This document shows positions 24,257 through 32,861 of a stretch of 53,216 nt of DNA, one piece after another (the stretch's first letter is position 1; each line of letters starts with the position of its first letter). The stretch is taken from contig CANQVH010000020.1 in the NCBI GenBank assembly GCA_947627245.1, positions 1-53,216 on the forward strand. The letters run 5' to 3'. The translations under genes were made by a program, and so were the position numbers. The stretch is from an uncultured Lachnospiraceae bacterium. GTDB lineage: Bacteria > Bacillota > Clostridia > Lachnospirales > Lachnospiraceae. The notes below the pieces were generated by a model. The model did not search any database. It was not told the origin of the DNA and saw nothing but the letters and a program-made list of their open reading frames with translations.

Positions 24257-25405
24257 TTACATTCCCTTGTAAGCCCCATCCTCGATCACAACAGCCTTCG
24301 GGGACTTGGACGGCTCGCCGTCTGCAGACCATGTCATGCCCGAACCGGTCAGACCGTCAACCGTGATCTCCGTCATAGCAGCCTTCATCGCGTCGCAGAT
24401 CGCGCTCGGATCCATATCCGCAGTAACGCCCGCCTGCTCCATCGCAGCCTTCATGATGTAGATGCCGTCGTAAGCGTCAGCAGCAAACTGGTTCGGCACC
24501 TCGCCGTACTGCTCCTGATACTTCGCTACAAAGTTCTTCGTCAGATCGTCCTGTGCATCCGCACTGAACGGGGTAAGAAGCATAACGCCCTCAGCCAGAG
24601 AGGTATCGAAGCCCTCCACGCCTGTCAGGATACCGTCCATGCCGTCCACGCCGAACCACATCGGAGCGTAGTCCATGGCAGCCGCCTGTGTGAATACCAG
24701 AGCAGCCTCATTATAATAGAACGGAAGGAATACCAGCTCTGCGCCCGCATCCTTTGCTTTCTGGATCTGTACCGTGAAGTCGGTCTTGCTGTCCGCGGTG
24801 AACGCTTCCTCAGAGACGATCTCGAACGGCTGATTCTCCGCCTCAGCCTTGAAGGTCGCATAGATACCGGAAGAATATACGTCGGAGCTGTCATAGATCG
24901 CAGCTACCTTCTCTGCCAGACCGTTCTCGCCGATGTACTGAGCGGAAGCCGTACCCTGAGACGGATCGGAGAAGCATACGCGGAACGCGTTGTCGCCGGC
25001 CGTGATACAGTCAACCGCGGAACCCGACGGAGTGAGCAGGAACATGTTGTCGTTCGCCGCCTCTGCCTCAACCGCGATACACGGAGCGGAAGTGACGGAA
25101 CCGAGCAGCATCTGCATGCCCCAGTCCTTCAGGGTGTTGTAAGCGTTCACAGACTTCTCTGCGTCGTGCTCGTCGTCCTGCGGATTGAACTCAAGCTGCA
25201 CGCCGTTCACGCCGCCGGCCTCGTTGATCTCGTCAACCGCGATCTGAGCGCCGTTCATAACGCCCATGCCGTAAGCGGCAGCAGCGCCGGTCATCGGGCC
25301 GATCCCGCCGATCTTGATCGTCGCGCCGTCCTCTGCAAAGGCAACGGTGGAAACCATCATCGCAGCCACGCATGCAACACTTGCAAGTTTCACAAATTTT
25401 TTCAT
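24257..25405 (-). CDS. livK: Branched-chain amino acid ABC transporter, substrate-binding protein
   Basis: This 382-residue exported binding protein begins MKKFVKLASVACVAAMMVST with a type I signal peptide cleaved near AFA-ED. The mature part has the family core IKIGGIGPMTGAAAAYGMGV near residue 30, NGAQIAVDEINEAGGVNG, and VPNQFAADAYDGIYIMKAAM near 310. The fold is a type I periplasmic binding protein (Peripla_BP_6). No convincing lipobox is visible, since VAC occurs too early, so how it stays near the membrane in a Gram-positive cell is unclear. GAGGAGG precedes the ATG at 25405; upstream methionines lack a ribosome site. It is first in the livKHMGF set and has its own strong promoter. Confidence 0.95.
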   Translation of the reverse strand: MKKFVKLASVACVAAMMVSTVAFAEDGATIKIGGIGPMTGAAAAYGMGVMNGAQIAVDEINEAGGVNGVQLEFNPQDDEHDAEKSVNAYNTLKDWGMQMLLGSVTSAPCIAVEAEAANDNMFLLTPSGSAVDCITAGDNAFRVCFSDPSQGTASAQYIGENGLAEKVAAIYDSSDVYSSGIYATFKAEAENQPFEIVSEEAFTADSKTDFTVQIQKAKDAGAELVFLPFYYNEAALVFTQAAAMDYAPMWFGVDGMDGILTGVEGFDTSLAEGVMLLTPFSADAQDDLTKNFVAKYQEQYGEVPNQFAADAYDGIYIMKAAMEQAGVTADMDPSAICDAMKAAMTEITVDGLTGSGMTWSADGEPSKSPKAVVIEDGAYKGM

Positions 25406-25469
25406 AATATCTACCTCCTCTTTTTCTTCACGCGGCATGTCCCAGAATAGCGCCGCGCTCATACTGAAA

Positions 25470-25498
25470 ATCATACTCAGTTCGCACAAATTTGTCAA
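25470..25498 (-). promoter_or_regulatory. livK operon promoter
   Basis: TTGACA (25493-25498) and TATGAT (25470-25475) with a 17-base spacer on the minus strand, about 65 bases before livK. The remaining gap up to proS (25499-25644) holds two direct copies of a CATATGCGGAwwTC motif (near 25537 and 25609) and a TTTTCCATGGAAAA palindrome near 25563, possible regulator sites without an identified protein. Confidence 0.8.
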
Positions 25499-25644
25499 GA
25501 AGTTTCACACATTTCGCAAATACATCTGTCCGCCATATGCGGATTTCAGACGATTTCCGCAATTTTCCATGGAAAACGCCGCCCGGCAGACTTTTCCGTT
25601 TTCCTGTACATATGCGGAAATCCTCTTGCCAAACGAGCCCCGAT

Positions 25645-27090
25645 TTAATATGCCTTGCCCCAATACACCATCGTCTTCGCAGGCTTTCCGCAAAAAACGC
25701 AGGTGTCCGCAAGCTTCTCCTGCTGAAACGGCATGCACCGGGAGGTCACGCCGATCTCTTCCTTGATGGCCTCCTCGCATTCCTGACAGCCGCACCACAT
25801 TGCCTTGATAAAGCCGGGCTTGTTGTCCGCAATGTCCTTGAATTCTTCCTTCGTCACCGCCGTATAGGTGTGCGCGTCACGATGCTTTGTCGCCCGCTCC
25901 AGCATCTCGTTCTGCATCGTCTCCAGCACCCGCGGCATCTCCGCCACCAGATCCATGACCTTCGTCGAGATCACCGTCTTCTCGCCGGTATCACGGCGCA
26001 CGAGCACCGCCTGTCCCGCCTCGATGTCCTTCGGCCCCAGCTCGAGGCGCAGCGGAATCCCGCGCATCTCCTGCTCGGCGAATTTCCATCCCGGACTCTT
26101 CTCCGAATCATCCACCTTCACGCGGAAACCGGCGCTCGTCAGCGCGTTCTTCAGCTCGTTAGCCATTTCGAGCACGCCCTCCTGCTGCTGGCGGATCGGA
26201 ACGATCATGATCTGTGTCGGAGCAATCTTCGGCGGAAGCACCAGTCCGCTGTCGTCGCCGTGCACCATGATGATGGCGCCGATGATGCGCGTGGAAAGTC
26301 CCCACGAGGTCTGATGAACATATTTCAGCGTGTTATCTTTATCCGCGTACTGAATCTCAAAGGCTTTCGCAAAGCCGTCGCCGAAATTGTGGCTCGTGCC
26401 GGACTGCAGCGCCTTGCCGTCGTGCATCAGCGCCTCGATCGTGTACGTCGCCTCGGCTCCCGCAAATTTTTCCTTGTCCGTCTTGCGCCCGCGGATCACC
26501 GGGATCGCCAGCACTTCCTCGCAAAAGTCCGCGTAGACGTTCAACATCTGCTGCGTGCGCGCCTCCGCCTCCTCGGCGGTCGCATGCGCGGTGTGTCCCT
26601 CCTGCCACAAAAACTCCCGCGAGCGCAGGAACGGACGCGTCGTCTTCTCCCAGCGCACCACGGAACACCACTGATTGTATACCTTCGGCAGATCGCGGTA
26701 AGAATGTACGTCGTTCGCATAAAAATCGCAGAACAATGTCTCCGACGTCGGACGCACGCACATCCGCTCCTGCAGCGGCTCCAGTCCGCCGTGCGTCACC
26801 CATGCCACCTCCGGCGCAAAGCCCTCCACATGATCCTTCTCCTTCTGGAGCAGGCTCTCCGGAATAAAGATCGGCAGGTATACGTTCTCCACACCGGTCT
26901 CCTTGAACCGGCGATCCAGCTCATGCTGGATGTTCTCCCACAGCGCATATCCCGCCGGCTTAATCACCATGCAGCCCTTCACGCTCGTGTAATCGATGAG
27001 CTCCGCCTTCTTCACGACGTCCGTGTACCACTGCGCGAAATCCTCCTCCATGGAAGTAATCGCTTCTACAAGCTTCTTTTCCTTCGCCAT
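25645..27090 (-). CDS. proS: Prolyl-tRNA synthetase, eukaryote/archaeal type
   Basis: This 481-residue class II synthetase charges tRNA-Pro. It lacks the editing INS domain of the long bacterial enzyme and has the short architecture shared with archaea and eukaryotes. It shows the catalytic [20 protein letters not shown] region near residue 46, [15 protein letters not shown] near 109, [16 protein letters not shown] near 155, the anticodon-binding domain near 285-400, and a Cys-rich C-terminal zinc site (CGCQEC, then CVFC). Many Clostridia use this form. AAGGAGG precedes the ATG. It is controlled by a T-box riboswitch in its 314-base leader. Confidence 0.96.
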   Translation of the reverse strand: MAKEKKLVEAITSMEEDFAQWYTDVVKKAELIDYTSVKGCMVIKPAGYALWENIQHELDRRFKETGVENVYLPIFIPESLLQKEKDHVEGFAPEVAWVTHGGLEPLQERMCVRPTSETLFCDFYANDVHSYRDLPKVYNQWCSVVRWEKTTRPFLRSREFLWQEGHTAHATAEEAEARTQQMLNVYADFCEEVLAIPVIRGRKTDKEKFAGAEATYTIEALMHDGKALQSGTSHNFGDGFAKAFEIQYADKDNTLKYVHQTSWGLSTRIIGAIIMVHGDDSGLVLPPKIAPTQIMIVPIRQQQEGVLEMANELKNALTSAGFRVKVDDSEKSPGWKFAEQEMRGIPLRLELGPKDIEAGQAVLVRRDTGEKTVISTKVMDLVAEMPRVLETMQNEMLERATKHRDAHTYTAVTKEEFKDIADNKPGFIKAMWCGCQECEEAIKEEIGVTSRCMPFQQEKLADTCVFCGKPAKTMVYWGKAY

Positions 27091-27108
27091 TGTATTTTCC
27101 TCCTTCTT

Positions 27109-27146
27109 ATTGATTCGAGCCGTGCCGATTGATTCAAGCCGTGCCG
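27109..27146 (-). repeat. 19-bp tandem duplication in the proS leader
   Basis: Two adjacent copies of ATTGATTCRAGCCGTGCCG (27109-27127 and 27128-27146) differ at one base. They lie between the T-box terminator and the proS ribosome site, so they lengthen the leader without touching either element. Confidence 0.85.
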
Positions 27147-27179
27147 ACCTCGATTTTGCTTCACCTCATTGCCAACGCG

Positions 27180-27404
27180 AAAAAAATCGCCGGTCTCCTG
27201 ATCCCGCAAGGGACCGGAATACCGGCGGTACCACCCTCATTGACAGCCTGCGCTGTCCTCTCATCTCCCGTTAACGCCGGAATACGCCGCGGTTTCCCGC
27301 GAAAGCTCCAAAGCCGGTTCATCCCCGCTGCCTGAGACCTCGCACCGCCCGGTCCCTCTCTGAAAGGCGCTCTGAGACTACTAATCTTCTTCTCAGCCTG
27401 ATTA
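27180..27404 (-). promoter_or_regulatory. T-box riboswitch (tRNA-Pro sensing) controlling proS
   Basis: The minus-strand leader holds the conserved T-box sequence AGGGTGGTACC (27227-27237), which forms the antiterminator bulge that pairs with uncharged tRNA. The mutually exclusive terminator follows: a CGCCGGT/ACCGGCG stem with an inner hairpin, then a U-run at about 27180-27186. Stem I lies upstream; a GAACCGG element (27314-27320) offers CCG as specifier codon, a proline codon, matching the downstream gene. When tRNA-Pro is uncharged, transcription should read through. The specifier placement is an inference from the sequence and was not folded. Confidence 0.88.
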
Positions 27405-27410
27405 TTGCCT

Positions 27411-27440
27411 ATTTTATGCGCATCGCTATAGTTTTGTCAA
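27411..27440 (-). promoter_or_regulatory. proS promoter
   Basis: TTGACA (27435-27440) and TAAAAT (27411-27416) with an 18-base spacer on the minus strand. Transcription starts near 27404 at the head of the T-box. Confidence 0.8.
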
Positions 27441-27511
27441 GCGGTTCTCATCGGAAAATAAATAATTAATTTTTTATGATTTTATAAAATAGAGATGCAA
27501 ATACAACTCAA

Positions 27512-27533
27512 TTTTGTTATAATTAAAACAAAA
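27512..27533 (+). promoter_or_regulatory. Probable promoter/operator of the immA-DUF4411 operon
   Basis: A perfect TATAAT (27518-27523) lies inside an inverted repeat, TTTTGTT (27512-27518) and AACAAAA (27527-27533). Overlap of a repressor-type repeat with the -10 box fits autoregulation by the XRE-like N-terminus of the downstream protein. The -35 box is weak. Confidence 0.55.
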
Positions 27534-27553
27534 CTGCGAAAGGAGAGAACGCC

Positions 27554-28711
27554 ATGGCATCTGTTCCGGTAAATATCCGCCCTGAAATTATTCATTGGGC
27601 ATTACGTCAGACTCAAAAAGAAAAGCTCGGCGATAAATTGATGGACAACATAGCCAAATGGCTCAACGGGACAAAAACACCAACCTTTCGTCAAATAGAA
27701 GATTTCAGCAAAAAAGCGAATATTCCTTTGGGATACTTTTTCCTGCAGACTCCCCCTGTTGAACAAATTGACTTATTGGAATTTCGCACGATAAACAGTG
27801 TTCAAATGACAAATCCCAGTCGTAATTTCATCGATACCGTCCATGAAATGCAAACTGTGCAGGATTGGATGATATCTTACCGACAGGATTTTGGGTTCGA
27901 AAAGCTATCCGTTGTCGGATGCATGAAAAATGTTCAGAATATTGACAGTATTGCACGCCGGATTCGAAGCGATCTGAATCTGAGCAGTACATGGTCCAAA
28001 CAAAGCTCTGATTCCCGTGTAGCTTTTAAGCATATTCGAAGCCAGTTAGAATTGTGCGGTGTTGTTGTAATGGTAAATGGCATCGTTGGGCAAAACACAC
28101 ACCGCTCTTTGAATACAGATGAATTCCGTGCATTCGCAATGGTAAATCAATGGGCCCCTCTCATTTTCATTAATGCCGCGGATTCGGCCGGTGCAAGATT
28201 GTTTTCTTTGTTGCATGAAACAGTTCATATCTGGCTTGGGGAAAATGACCTGTTCAATGACAGAAAATACCGTTTATCCGGTGTCAGCGATACAGAAGTA
28301 CTATGTAATGCCGTGACTGCTGAATTGCTAATCCCCAGAAATATTTTTCTGGAAAATTGGGCTATGTCCGATGATGATCCGTATACAAAAATCAGGGAAA
28401 TTGCAAAAGAATTTCGTTGTGGAGAGGTTGTAGTTGCCCGAAGAGCATATGATGCCAGAAAAATAGAAAAAAATACTTACAATCAGATTGTGCAGAACGC
28501 AATCGAAAATTACAACGAGCAAAAGCAACAAAAAAGTGCTGGCGGTAATTACTACTATACAAAAGGGGCTCGTCTTGATAGTTGTTTTGTAAAAGCATTG
28601 TGTGAAAGTATCCGTGCAGGCAGAACTACCTATACCGAAGCATACCGCCTGACTAACACCAGCCGAAAAACATTTTCTGAGGTGGTACATTGTCTGGGAG
28701 GTATAGAATGA
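27554..28711 (+). CDS. ImmA/IrrE-family metallopeptidase with XRE-like N-terminus
   Basis: This 385-residue protein combines an N-terminal XRE-like DNA-binding segment (about 25-65: AKWLNGTKTPTFRQIEDFSK) with an ImmA/IrrE (COG2856) peptidase domain carrying HETVH at 221-225. His221, Glu222 and His225 form the zinc site, with a likely third ligand downstream in the TEVLCNAVTAELLIP helix. In the family, such proteases cleave repressors in response to damage (ImmA on ImmR) or act as antitoxin-like partners of PIN toxins. It overlaps the DUF4411 gene by four bases (ATGA at 28708-28711). Its AT-rich codon use differs visibly from the flanking GC-rich genes, suggesting horizontal acquisition. AAAGGAG precedes the ATG. 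Confidence 0.88.
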   Translation: MASVPVNIRPEIIHWALRQTQKEKLGDKLMDNIAKWLNGTKTPTFRQIEDFSKKANIPLGYFFLQTPPVEQIDLLEFRTINSVQMTNPSRNFIDTVHEMQTVQDWMISYRQDFGFEKLSVVGCMKNVQNIDSIARRIRSDLNLSSTWSKQSSDSRVAFKHIRSQLELCGVVVMVNGIVGQNTHRSLNTDEFRAFAMVNQWAPLIFINAADSAGARLFSLLHETVHIWLGENDLFNDRKYRLSGVSDTEVLCNAVTAELLIPRNIFLENWAMSDDDPYTKIREIAKEFRCGEVVVARRAYDARKIEKNTYNQIVQNAIENYNEQKQQKSAGGNYYYTKGARLDSCFVKALCESIRAGRTTYTEAYRLTNTSRKTFSEVVHCLGGIE

Positions 28712-29220
28712 CAGAAAAATTTTTGCTCGACACCAACTCCTTCGTAACCCCATATCGCCAGTATTACGCCTTTGATCTGATTCCTGCTTACTGGAAGGAA
28801 TTAGCAAAAAGCACACATTCAGGCAATCTGATACTGCTTGATATGGTAAAAGAAGAAATCGATAAAGGAAAAGATCCTTTGTCCCAATGGTTAAATGAGC
28901 AAACAGGTTTTATCATCTGTAATCATGTATCCCCGGAGATTATCCTCAAATATCAGGAAATCCTGCAGTACATACAGACCTGCGGACTCTACAAGGAACA
29001 GGCATTACAACAATGGGCTGCCGGCAATGCTGCTGACCCATGGCTGATCGCCGCCGCTGCGGTAAATAAATATACCCTTATTACGGCAGAAGTGCCATCA
29101 GGTGGATTAAGTATAAAAACACCAAATAAATATGCTAAAATACCGGACGTGGCAAACGCTTTCGGAGTCAAAACCAGCGATTTGTACTATATGATGCGAC
29201 AACTTGGAATTATAATATAA
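28708..29220 (+). CDS. DUF4411 family PIN-like protein, probable toxin
   Basis: This 170-residue protein begins MTEKFLLDTNSFVTPYRQYY, with the acidic and Asn residues expected at the start of a PIN-like nuclease core. Other acidic residues are in LLDMVKEEIDKGKDP near 50, ADPWLIAAAA near 110 and the TAEVPSGG region near 128. DUF4411 is a PIN-related family often paired with ImmA/XRE proteins and considered a toxin or RNase. Translation is coupled to the upstream immA gene through an ATGA overlap. An alternative start six codons upstream is less likely. The target RNA is unknown. Confidence 0.82.
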   Translation: MTEKFLLDTNSFVTPYRQYYAFDLIPAYWKELAKSTHSGNLILLDMVKEEIDKGKDPLSQWLNEQTGFIICNHVSPEIILKYQEILQYIQTCGLYKEQALQQWAAGNAADPWLIAAAAVNKYTLITAEVPSGGLSIKTPNKYAKIPDVANAFGVKTSDLYYMMRQLGIII

Positions 29221-29250
29221 CCATTTCTAATTTCTTTTGCGGAGGACGCC

Positions 29251-29982
29251 ATGAAAATTCTCGGACTGCAAAAACTGACGCTTTTGGACTTCCCGGGCCG
29301 CGTCGCCGCGATCGTATTTACGGGCGGCTGCAATTTCCGCTGCCCGTTCTGTCAGAACAGCTCCCTCGTGCTCGCACCGCAGACAGTGCCGGAGATCAGC
29401 GAGGAGGAGTTCCGCCAATTCCTGCGCAAAAGGCAGGGACTTTTGGACGGCATCTGTGTGACCGGCGGCGAACCGACGCTGCACGCCGATCTGCCGGAAT
29501 TTCTCGCCTCCGTCAAGGACGCCGGATATCTTGTCAAGCTCGATACGAACGGTACGCACCCGGACATGCTGGAATCTCTCCTCTCGGACGGGCTTCTTGA
29601 TTATGTCGCAATGGACATCAAGGCCGGGCCGGAGAATTACGCGCAGGTGTGCGGACTTGAGGCTTTGTCCGGCCCGACGTCCTCCGAAACAACAAAACAT
29701 CTCCTCTCGGACGTGCGCCGCTCCGTCGAGCTTTTGTTGAACTCCGGGATCGAATACGAATTCCGCACGACCGTCGTAAAGGGACTGCACTCGGCAAGGG
29801 ATTTTGAGGAGATCGCCTCGTGGCTTTCGGGCTGCCGCGCTTACTTTCTGCAATCCTTCCGCGACTGTCCGGAGGTGCTTCTGGAAAATCACCCGTTCTC
29901 CTCATTCTCCGAGGAAGAAATGAGGGATTTTCTGACAATCATACAAAGAAAGATCCCTCAGGCTTCCCTGAGGGGTCTGTAA
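29251..29982 (+). CDS. nrdG: Anaerobic ribonucleotide reductase-activating protein (radical SAM)
   Basis: This 243-residue radical SAM protein carries the Fe-S motif CNFRCPFC (Cys27, Cys31, Cys34) in VFTGGCNFRCPFCQNSSLVL, a GGEPT segment (VTGGEPTLHADL near 71) and an AMDIKAGPENY region. It matches the NrdG2-type activases, which generate a glycyl radical on anaerobic ribonucleoside-triphosphate reductase (NrdD). No nrdD is in the window, so an activase for another glycyl-radical enzyme is also possible. GGAGGACGCC precedes the ATG. It is GC-rich like the core genome, in contrast to the AT-rich operon just upstream. A CCCTCAGG/CCTGAGGG hairpin at 29955-29974 overlaps its 3' end and could terminate the convergent gene. 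Confidence 0.88.
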   Translation: MKILGLQKLTLLDFPGRVAAIVFTGGCNFRCPFCQNSSLVLAPQTVPEISEEEFRQFLRKRQGLLDGICVTGGEPTLHADLPEFLASVKDAGYLVKLDTNGTHPDMLESLLSDGLLDYVAMDIKAGPENYAQVCGLEALSGPTSSETTKHLLSDVRRSVELLLNSGIEYEFRTTVVKGLHSARDFEEIASWLSGCRAYFLQSFRDCPEVLLENHPFSSFSEEEMRDFLTIIQRKIPQASLRGL

Positions 29983-30004
29983 CACTTTCTCTGCTCTGTA
30001 ACTT

Positions 30005-31234
30005 CTATGTATGCTCCAGCTCGCGGCACCAATATCCAAAAATCTGGCCGCAGTCTCTTCGCGAGGACTCCCGGAATTGCTCATAGCCGAACATTCGCGC
30101 CATATAAGTCTCCTGTGGATTGCGCACGCCCGGCACTCCCAACAGATACACTCCTTTCGCATCCTTTCCGAGCAGCAGATGCCGATACTGGTAAAAACCG
30201 TGCTGCAGGAAGCTACTCCGCCCCACGTTCCAATTCTCCTGCTGCATCCGAACAATATCGCACGGCAGGATCATAACACAGCGATTGATCTCCCCATCAG
30301 AAAACGGTTGAAACGAAGTTCTCTTCCGGAATATCTCATCGATGACCGCATTCTCCGGTCCCGACCTATCTGTCTCCGGGCACTCCTGTGTCGTCATATT
30401 CGTCTCCGGGCATTCCTGCCCCGGCCTGTCTGTCTCCGGGCACTCCTGTGTCGACCTATCCGCCTCCGGATATTCCTGTCTTGACATATCTGTCTTGGAG
30501 CATCCCTGTATTGGCCCATCCGCTTTCGGACACCCCTGTCCGGCGCCAACATCTGCGGTCGCAAGAGATCCCTCCTCCTGCGAAATATCCTCTCCGATAC
30601 CAAGCGTCTCTGACTGCCTTGAAACGCCTTCTTCGAGATCGAACATCCCCGCTTCCCCCGAAACATCCTCCCCGGTTCCGGAAATCTCAGGTGTACCCTG
30701 CTCTCCCGAAGCATCCTCCCCGTCATCGGAGATCTCAGGTGTCTCCCGCTCTCCTGAATCATCTTCTCCCACCTCAGAGAGCTCAGACATATCCTGCTCT
30801 CCCGGACCGTTTTCCCCGATATCGGGCGTCTCCGTCGAGGCCTCCGTCACGAAGCGCCCCGTCTCAAGCTCCTCGTCGTCCCAGACCGTGATAAACCGCC
30901 TGCCATCGCTGCTCTCGATCCAGATCCCCGCGAGGTCGTCCAGTCCGTAGCTTCCGCCTCCGACCGGCGCATCAGCGCGAAACGCCCATTCCTCCGCAAT
31001 CTGCTGTACCGGCCGTATCTCTCCCAGAAGAATTCCCAGAAGACGTTCCGACTCACGCACAAATCCATACACATGTACGGAAGACCCGGATCCCGGTCCC
31101 TCGGTGAGTCGAAGCAGGATCCTCCACATTCCGTTGCGCAGCTCAACCTTCGCAAAGCCCGCGTTTTTCTGTTTTCTTCCGTCTATATATTCGTAAAAAT
31201 AAGAAACGAACCGTCTGTACTCCGACATCGGCAT
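30005..31234 (-). CDS. DUF6128-like protein with repetitive acidic linker
   Basis: This 409-residue cytoplasmic protein has two ordered ends joined by a repetitive linker. The N-terminal part (about 1-130) begins MPMSEYRRFVSYFYEYIDGR and contains FITVWDDEELETGRFV. The C-terminal part (about 300-400) has PFSDGEINRCVMILPCDIVR, FYQYRHLLLGKDAKGVYLLG and NPQETYMARMFGYEQF, resembling a family I know as DUF6128 in Lachnospiraceae. The linker is built of a 16-residue unit with EISxxGEDxSGE (three copies) and a 10-residue unit with QECPETDR (about six copies). The conserved PCDI and VPG motifs have no known function. GGAGGGGTGTGA precedes the ATG. A role in envelope signalling is only a guess from the neighbours. 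Confidence 0.72.
   Translation of the reverse strand: MPMSEYRRFVSYFYEYIDGRKQKNAGFAKVELRNGMWRILLRLTEGPGSGSSVHVYGFVRESERLLGILLGEIRPVQQIAEEWAFRADAPVGGGSYGLDDLAGIWIESSDGRRFITVWDDEELETGRFVTEASTETPDIGENGPGEQDMSELSEVGEDDSGERETPEISDDGEDASGEQGTPEISGTGEDVSGEAGMFDLEEGVSRQSETLGIGEDISQEEGSLATADVGAGQGCPKADGPIQGCSKTDMSRQEYPEADRSTQECPETDRPGQECPETNMTTQECPETDRSGPENAVIDEIFRKRTSFQPFSDGEINRCVMILPCDIVRMQQENWNVGRSSFLQHGFYQYRHLLLGKDAKGVYLLGVPGVRNPQETYMARMFGYEQFRESSRRDCGQIFGYWCRELEHT
30361..30540 (-). repeat. 30-bp coding tandem repeat (six copies)
   Basis: A 30-bp period containing TCTCCGGGCA-type cores recurs at 30371, 30401, 30431, 30461, 30491 and 30521, encoding 10-residue units such as QECPETDRPG. The copies closest to the middle of the array are most alike, as expected for slippage or unequal recombination. 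Confidence 0.85.
30630..30830 (-). repeat. 48-bp coding tandem repeat (about four copies)
   Basis: A 48-bp period (for example GATCTCAGGTGT at about 30684 and 30732) encodes 16-residue units EISxxGEDxSGExxTP in the same protein. It is a second array, with a different unit, just upstream in the protein. Confidence 0.8.
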
Positions 31235-31325
31235 TCACACCCCTCCGCATCCTTCACATAATAATATATGCGGTCCCGGACATGTTCATGCCTAAATCTT
31301 ATATTATATGTTTCCCTGTTTCCGT

Positions 31326-32861
31326 TCACTGCGGATCTGAAGGTTGGTCCGCGTCTGCCCCGGCGGCATCCTTTCGCAGATACGGAATCCCGAACCAGAA
31401 TTCCACGCCTTTTTCCTTGTTCTCAACTCCGCACTCGCCGCCGTGCTGCGATACGATGCTCTTCACAATGTACAGGCCGAGCCCCGTGCCTCTCTCATTC
31501 TCCCGTCCGATCACACTGCCCTGATAAAAGCTGTTCCAGAGCATATCGATGTCCTCCTCGGCGACCCTTTCTCCCTCATTGTACACGGAGAAAATGACGT
31601 ATTTTTTGTTTCGGGTGACCGATATGCTCACCGTACTGCCCTCCGGCGCGTACCGGTACGCGTTCATCAGGAAATTGTTGACCGCCCTGCGCAGATTTTC
31701 CGCGTTTCCCTTCACCGTGCAGTCCGACGACTTGTGCAGTTCGATCCCGATCTGTTTCTTCGCAAACAGCGCCGAGAAATCTCTTGCCGCCGCGTCGGCG
31801 ATGTTCCCCATCTCCAGCGGCTCTATCGGCAGCTCCTCGATGCCCTCCTCCACCGAAAAGATCTGCAGCATGCTGGACAGCATTTCGTTCATCCTCTGGA
31901 CTTCCTCCATCGCGGAATCACAGTACTGCTGTCTTTTTTCGGCGTCCTGCGCGATGGACAGCATCTCCATCTGTCCGGAAATGATCGCAAGCGGAGTCTT
32001 CAGTTCGTGCGAGACATTGTTCACGAACCGTTTTCTGTGCTGCTCGAGCTCCGCCCTGCGCTGATTGTCCTGCTGCAACAGTTGATTGTACGTCTCCAGA
32101 TCCTGAATATAGCTTTGGATCTGGCCCGACATCTCATTGATCCCGGCTCCAAGCTCGTTGAGCTCCCGATATTTCGTCGTCTCCGAAACCTTCTCCGAAA
32201 AATCCTTGTCCGCGATCTTTCTCGCCACTCTGGCCGCATTCTCGACCGGTCGGCCTATACTCTTCGCAAGGATGCGCACACAGATCGTCCCGAAAACAAG
32301 AAAAACAGCAATCACGAGAAACAGCAGGCTTCGCGCGTAAGCCGTGGTCCGGTTGATTGCGCCGGAGGATTGCGTCACCATGATATAATACCTGTCACCG
32401 TCCTGCACATGGATCCCTCGCAGAACCACCCTGCCGCCGAAATCATTCTTCTCGTATTTTGCCGCCGCGTTTTCTTGGTACCGCGCGATCCATTTCTGGG
32501 AAAGATCCTCATCCCCGCTGCCGGAACCGGTATGTTCGGACTTGTTTGTCGCGTACAGCAGATCGAAATTCTTATCCCTGATCCGGAATCTGAGGTTGTT
32601 GTTTTCGTATGGCTCCAAAAGGCTGTCTGAGGATTCTTCCCACTCGTCCTCCCCCGCCATGTCCTTGATCCGGTTTTCCTTCTCGCAAAGCGCCGGGATG
32701 TCTTCATCCAGCAGAAGCTCATAGACCTCGTCGAGCATTCTGCACTGTTCCCGAATATAGAGCTGTCTCGATATCCCGGAATAAAGAATCCCGATGCCGC
32801 CCGACACCGCCGTGAGAAGGCCCACCAGAATAACAAGCAGGCGTCCGCTAATTGTCTTCAT
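31326..32861 (-). CDS. Sensor histidine kinase
   Basis: This 511-residue membrane kinase has two transmembrane helices (about 6-28 and 176-197) flanking an extracytoplasmic sensor region of about 145 residues, then HAMP (about 198-250), a coiled dimerisation region, and the phosphoacceptor NNVSHELKTP (His285). The ATPase domain has an N-box (RRAVNNFLMNAYRYAPEGST) and a G-box (GTGLGLYIVKSIV). It should phosphorylate the response regulator encoded just upstream; the two genes overlap by 14 bases and lie on the same strand. The sensor region has no recognised fold. Neighbours suggest an envelope signal. Confidence 0.93.
   Translation of the reverse strand: MKTISGRLLVILVGLLTAVSGGIGILYSGISRQLYIREQCRMLDEVYELLLDEDIPALCEKENRIKDMAGEDEWEESSDSLLEPYENNNLRFRIRDKNFDLLYATNKSEHTGSGSGDEDLSQKWIARYQENAAAKYEKNDFGGRVVLRGIHVQDGDRYYIMVTQSSGAINRTTAYARSLLFLVIAVFLVFGTICVRILAKSIGRPVENAARVARKIADKDFSEKVSETTKYRELNELGAGINEMSGQIQSYIQDLETYNQLLQQDNQRRAELEQHRKRFVNNVSHELKTPLAIISGQMEMLSIAQDAEKRQQYCDSAMEEVQRMNEMLSSMLQIFSVEEGIEELPIEPLEMGNIADAAARDFSALFAKKQIGIELHKSSDCTVKGNAENLRRAVNNFLMNAYRYAPEGSTVSISVTRNKKYVIFSVYNEGERVAEEDIDMLWNSFYQGSVIGRENERGTGLGLYIVKSIVSQHGGECGVENKEKGVEFWFGIPYLRKDAAGADADQPSDPQ

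Noticed and set aside
25366..25405. Lipobox in the livK product
   Set aside because: The only early Cys lies about 12 residues in, before a full hydrophobic core, and a better type I cleavage site follows.
30361..30540. CRISPR array from the 30-bp repeats
   Set aside because: The repeats are in frame with a protein, have no spacers and encode a periodic linker.
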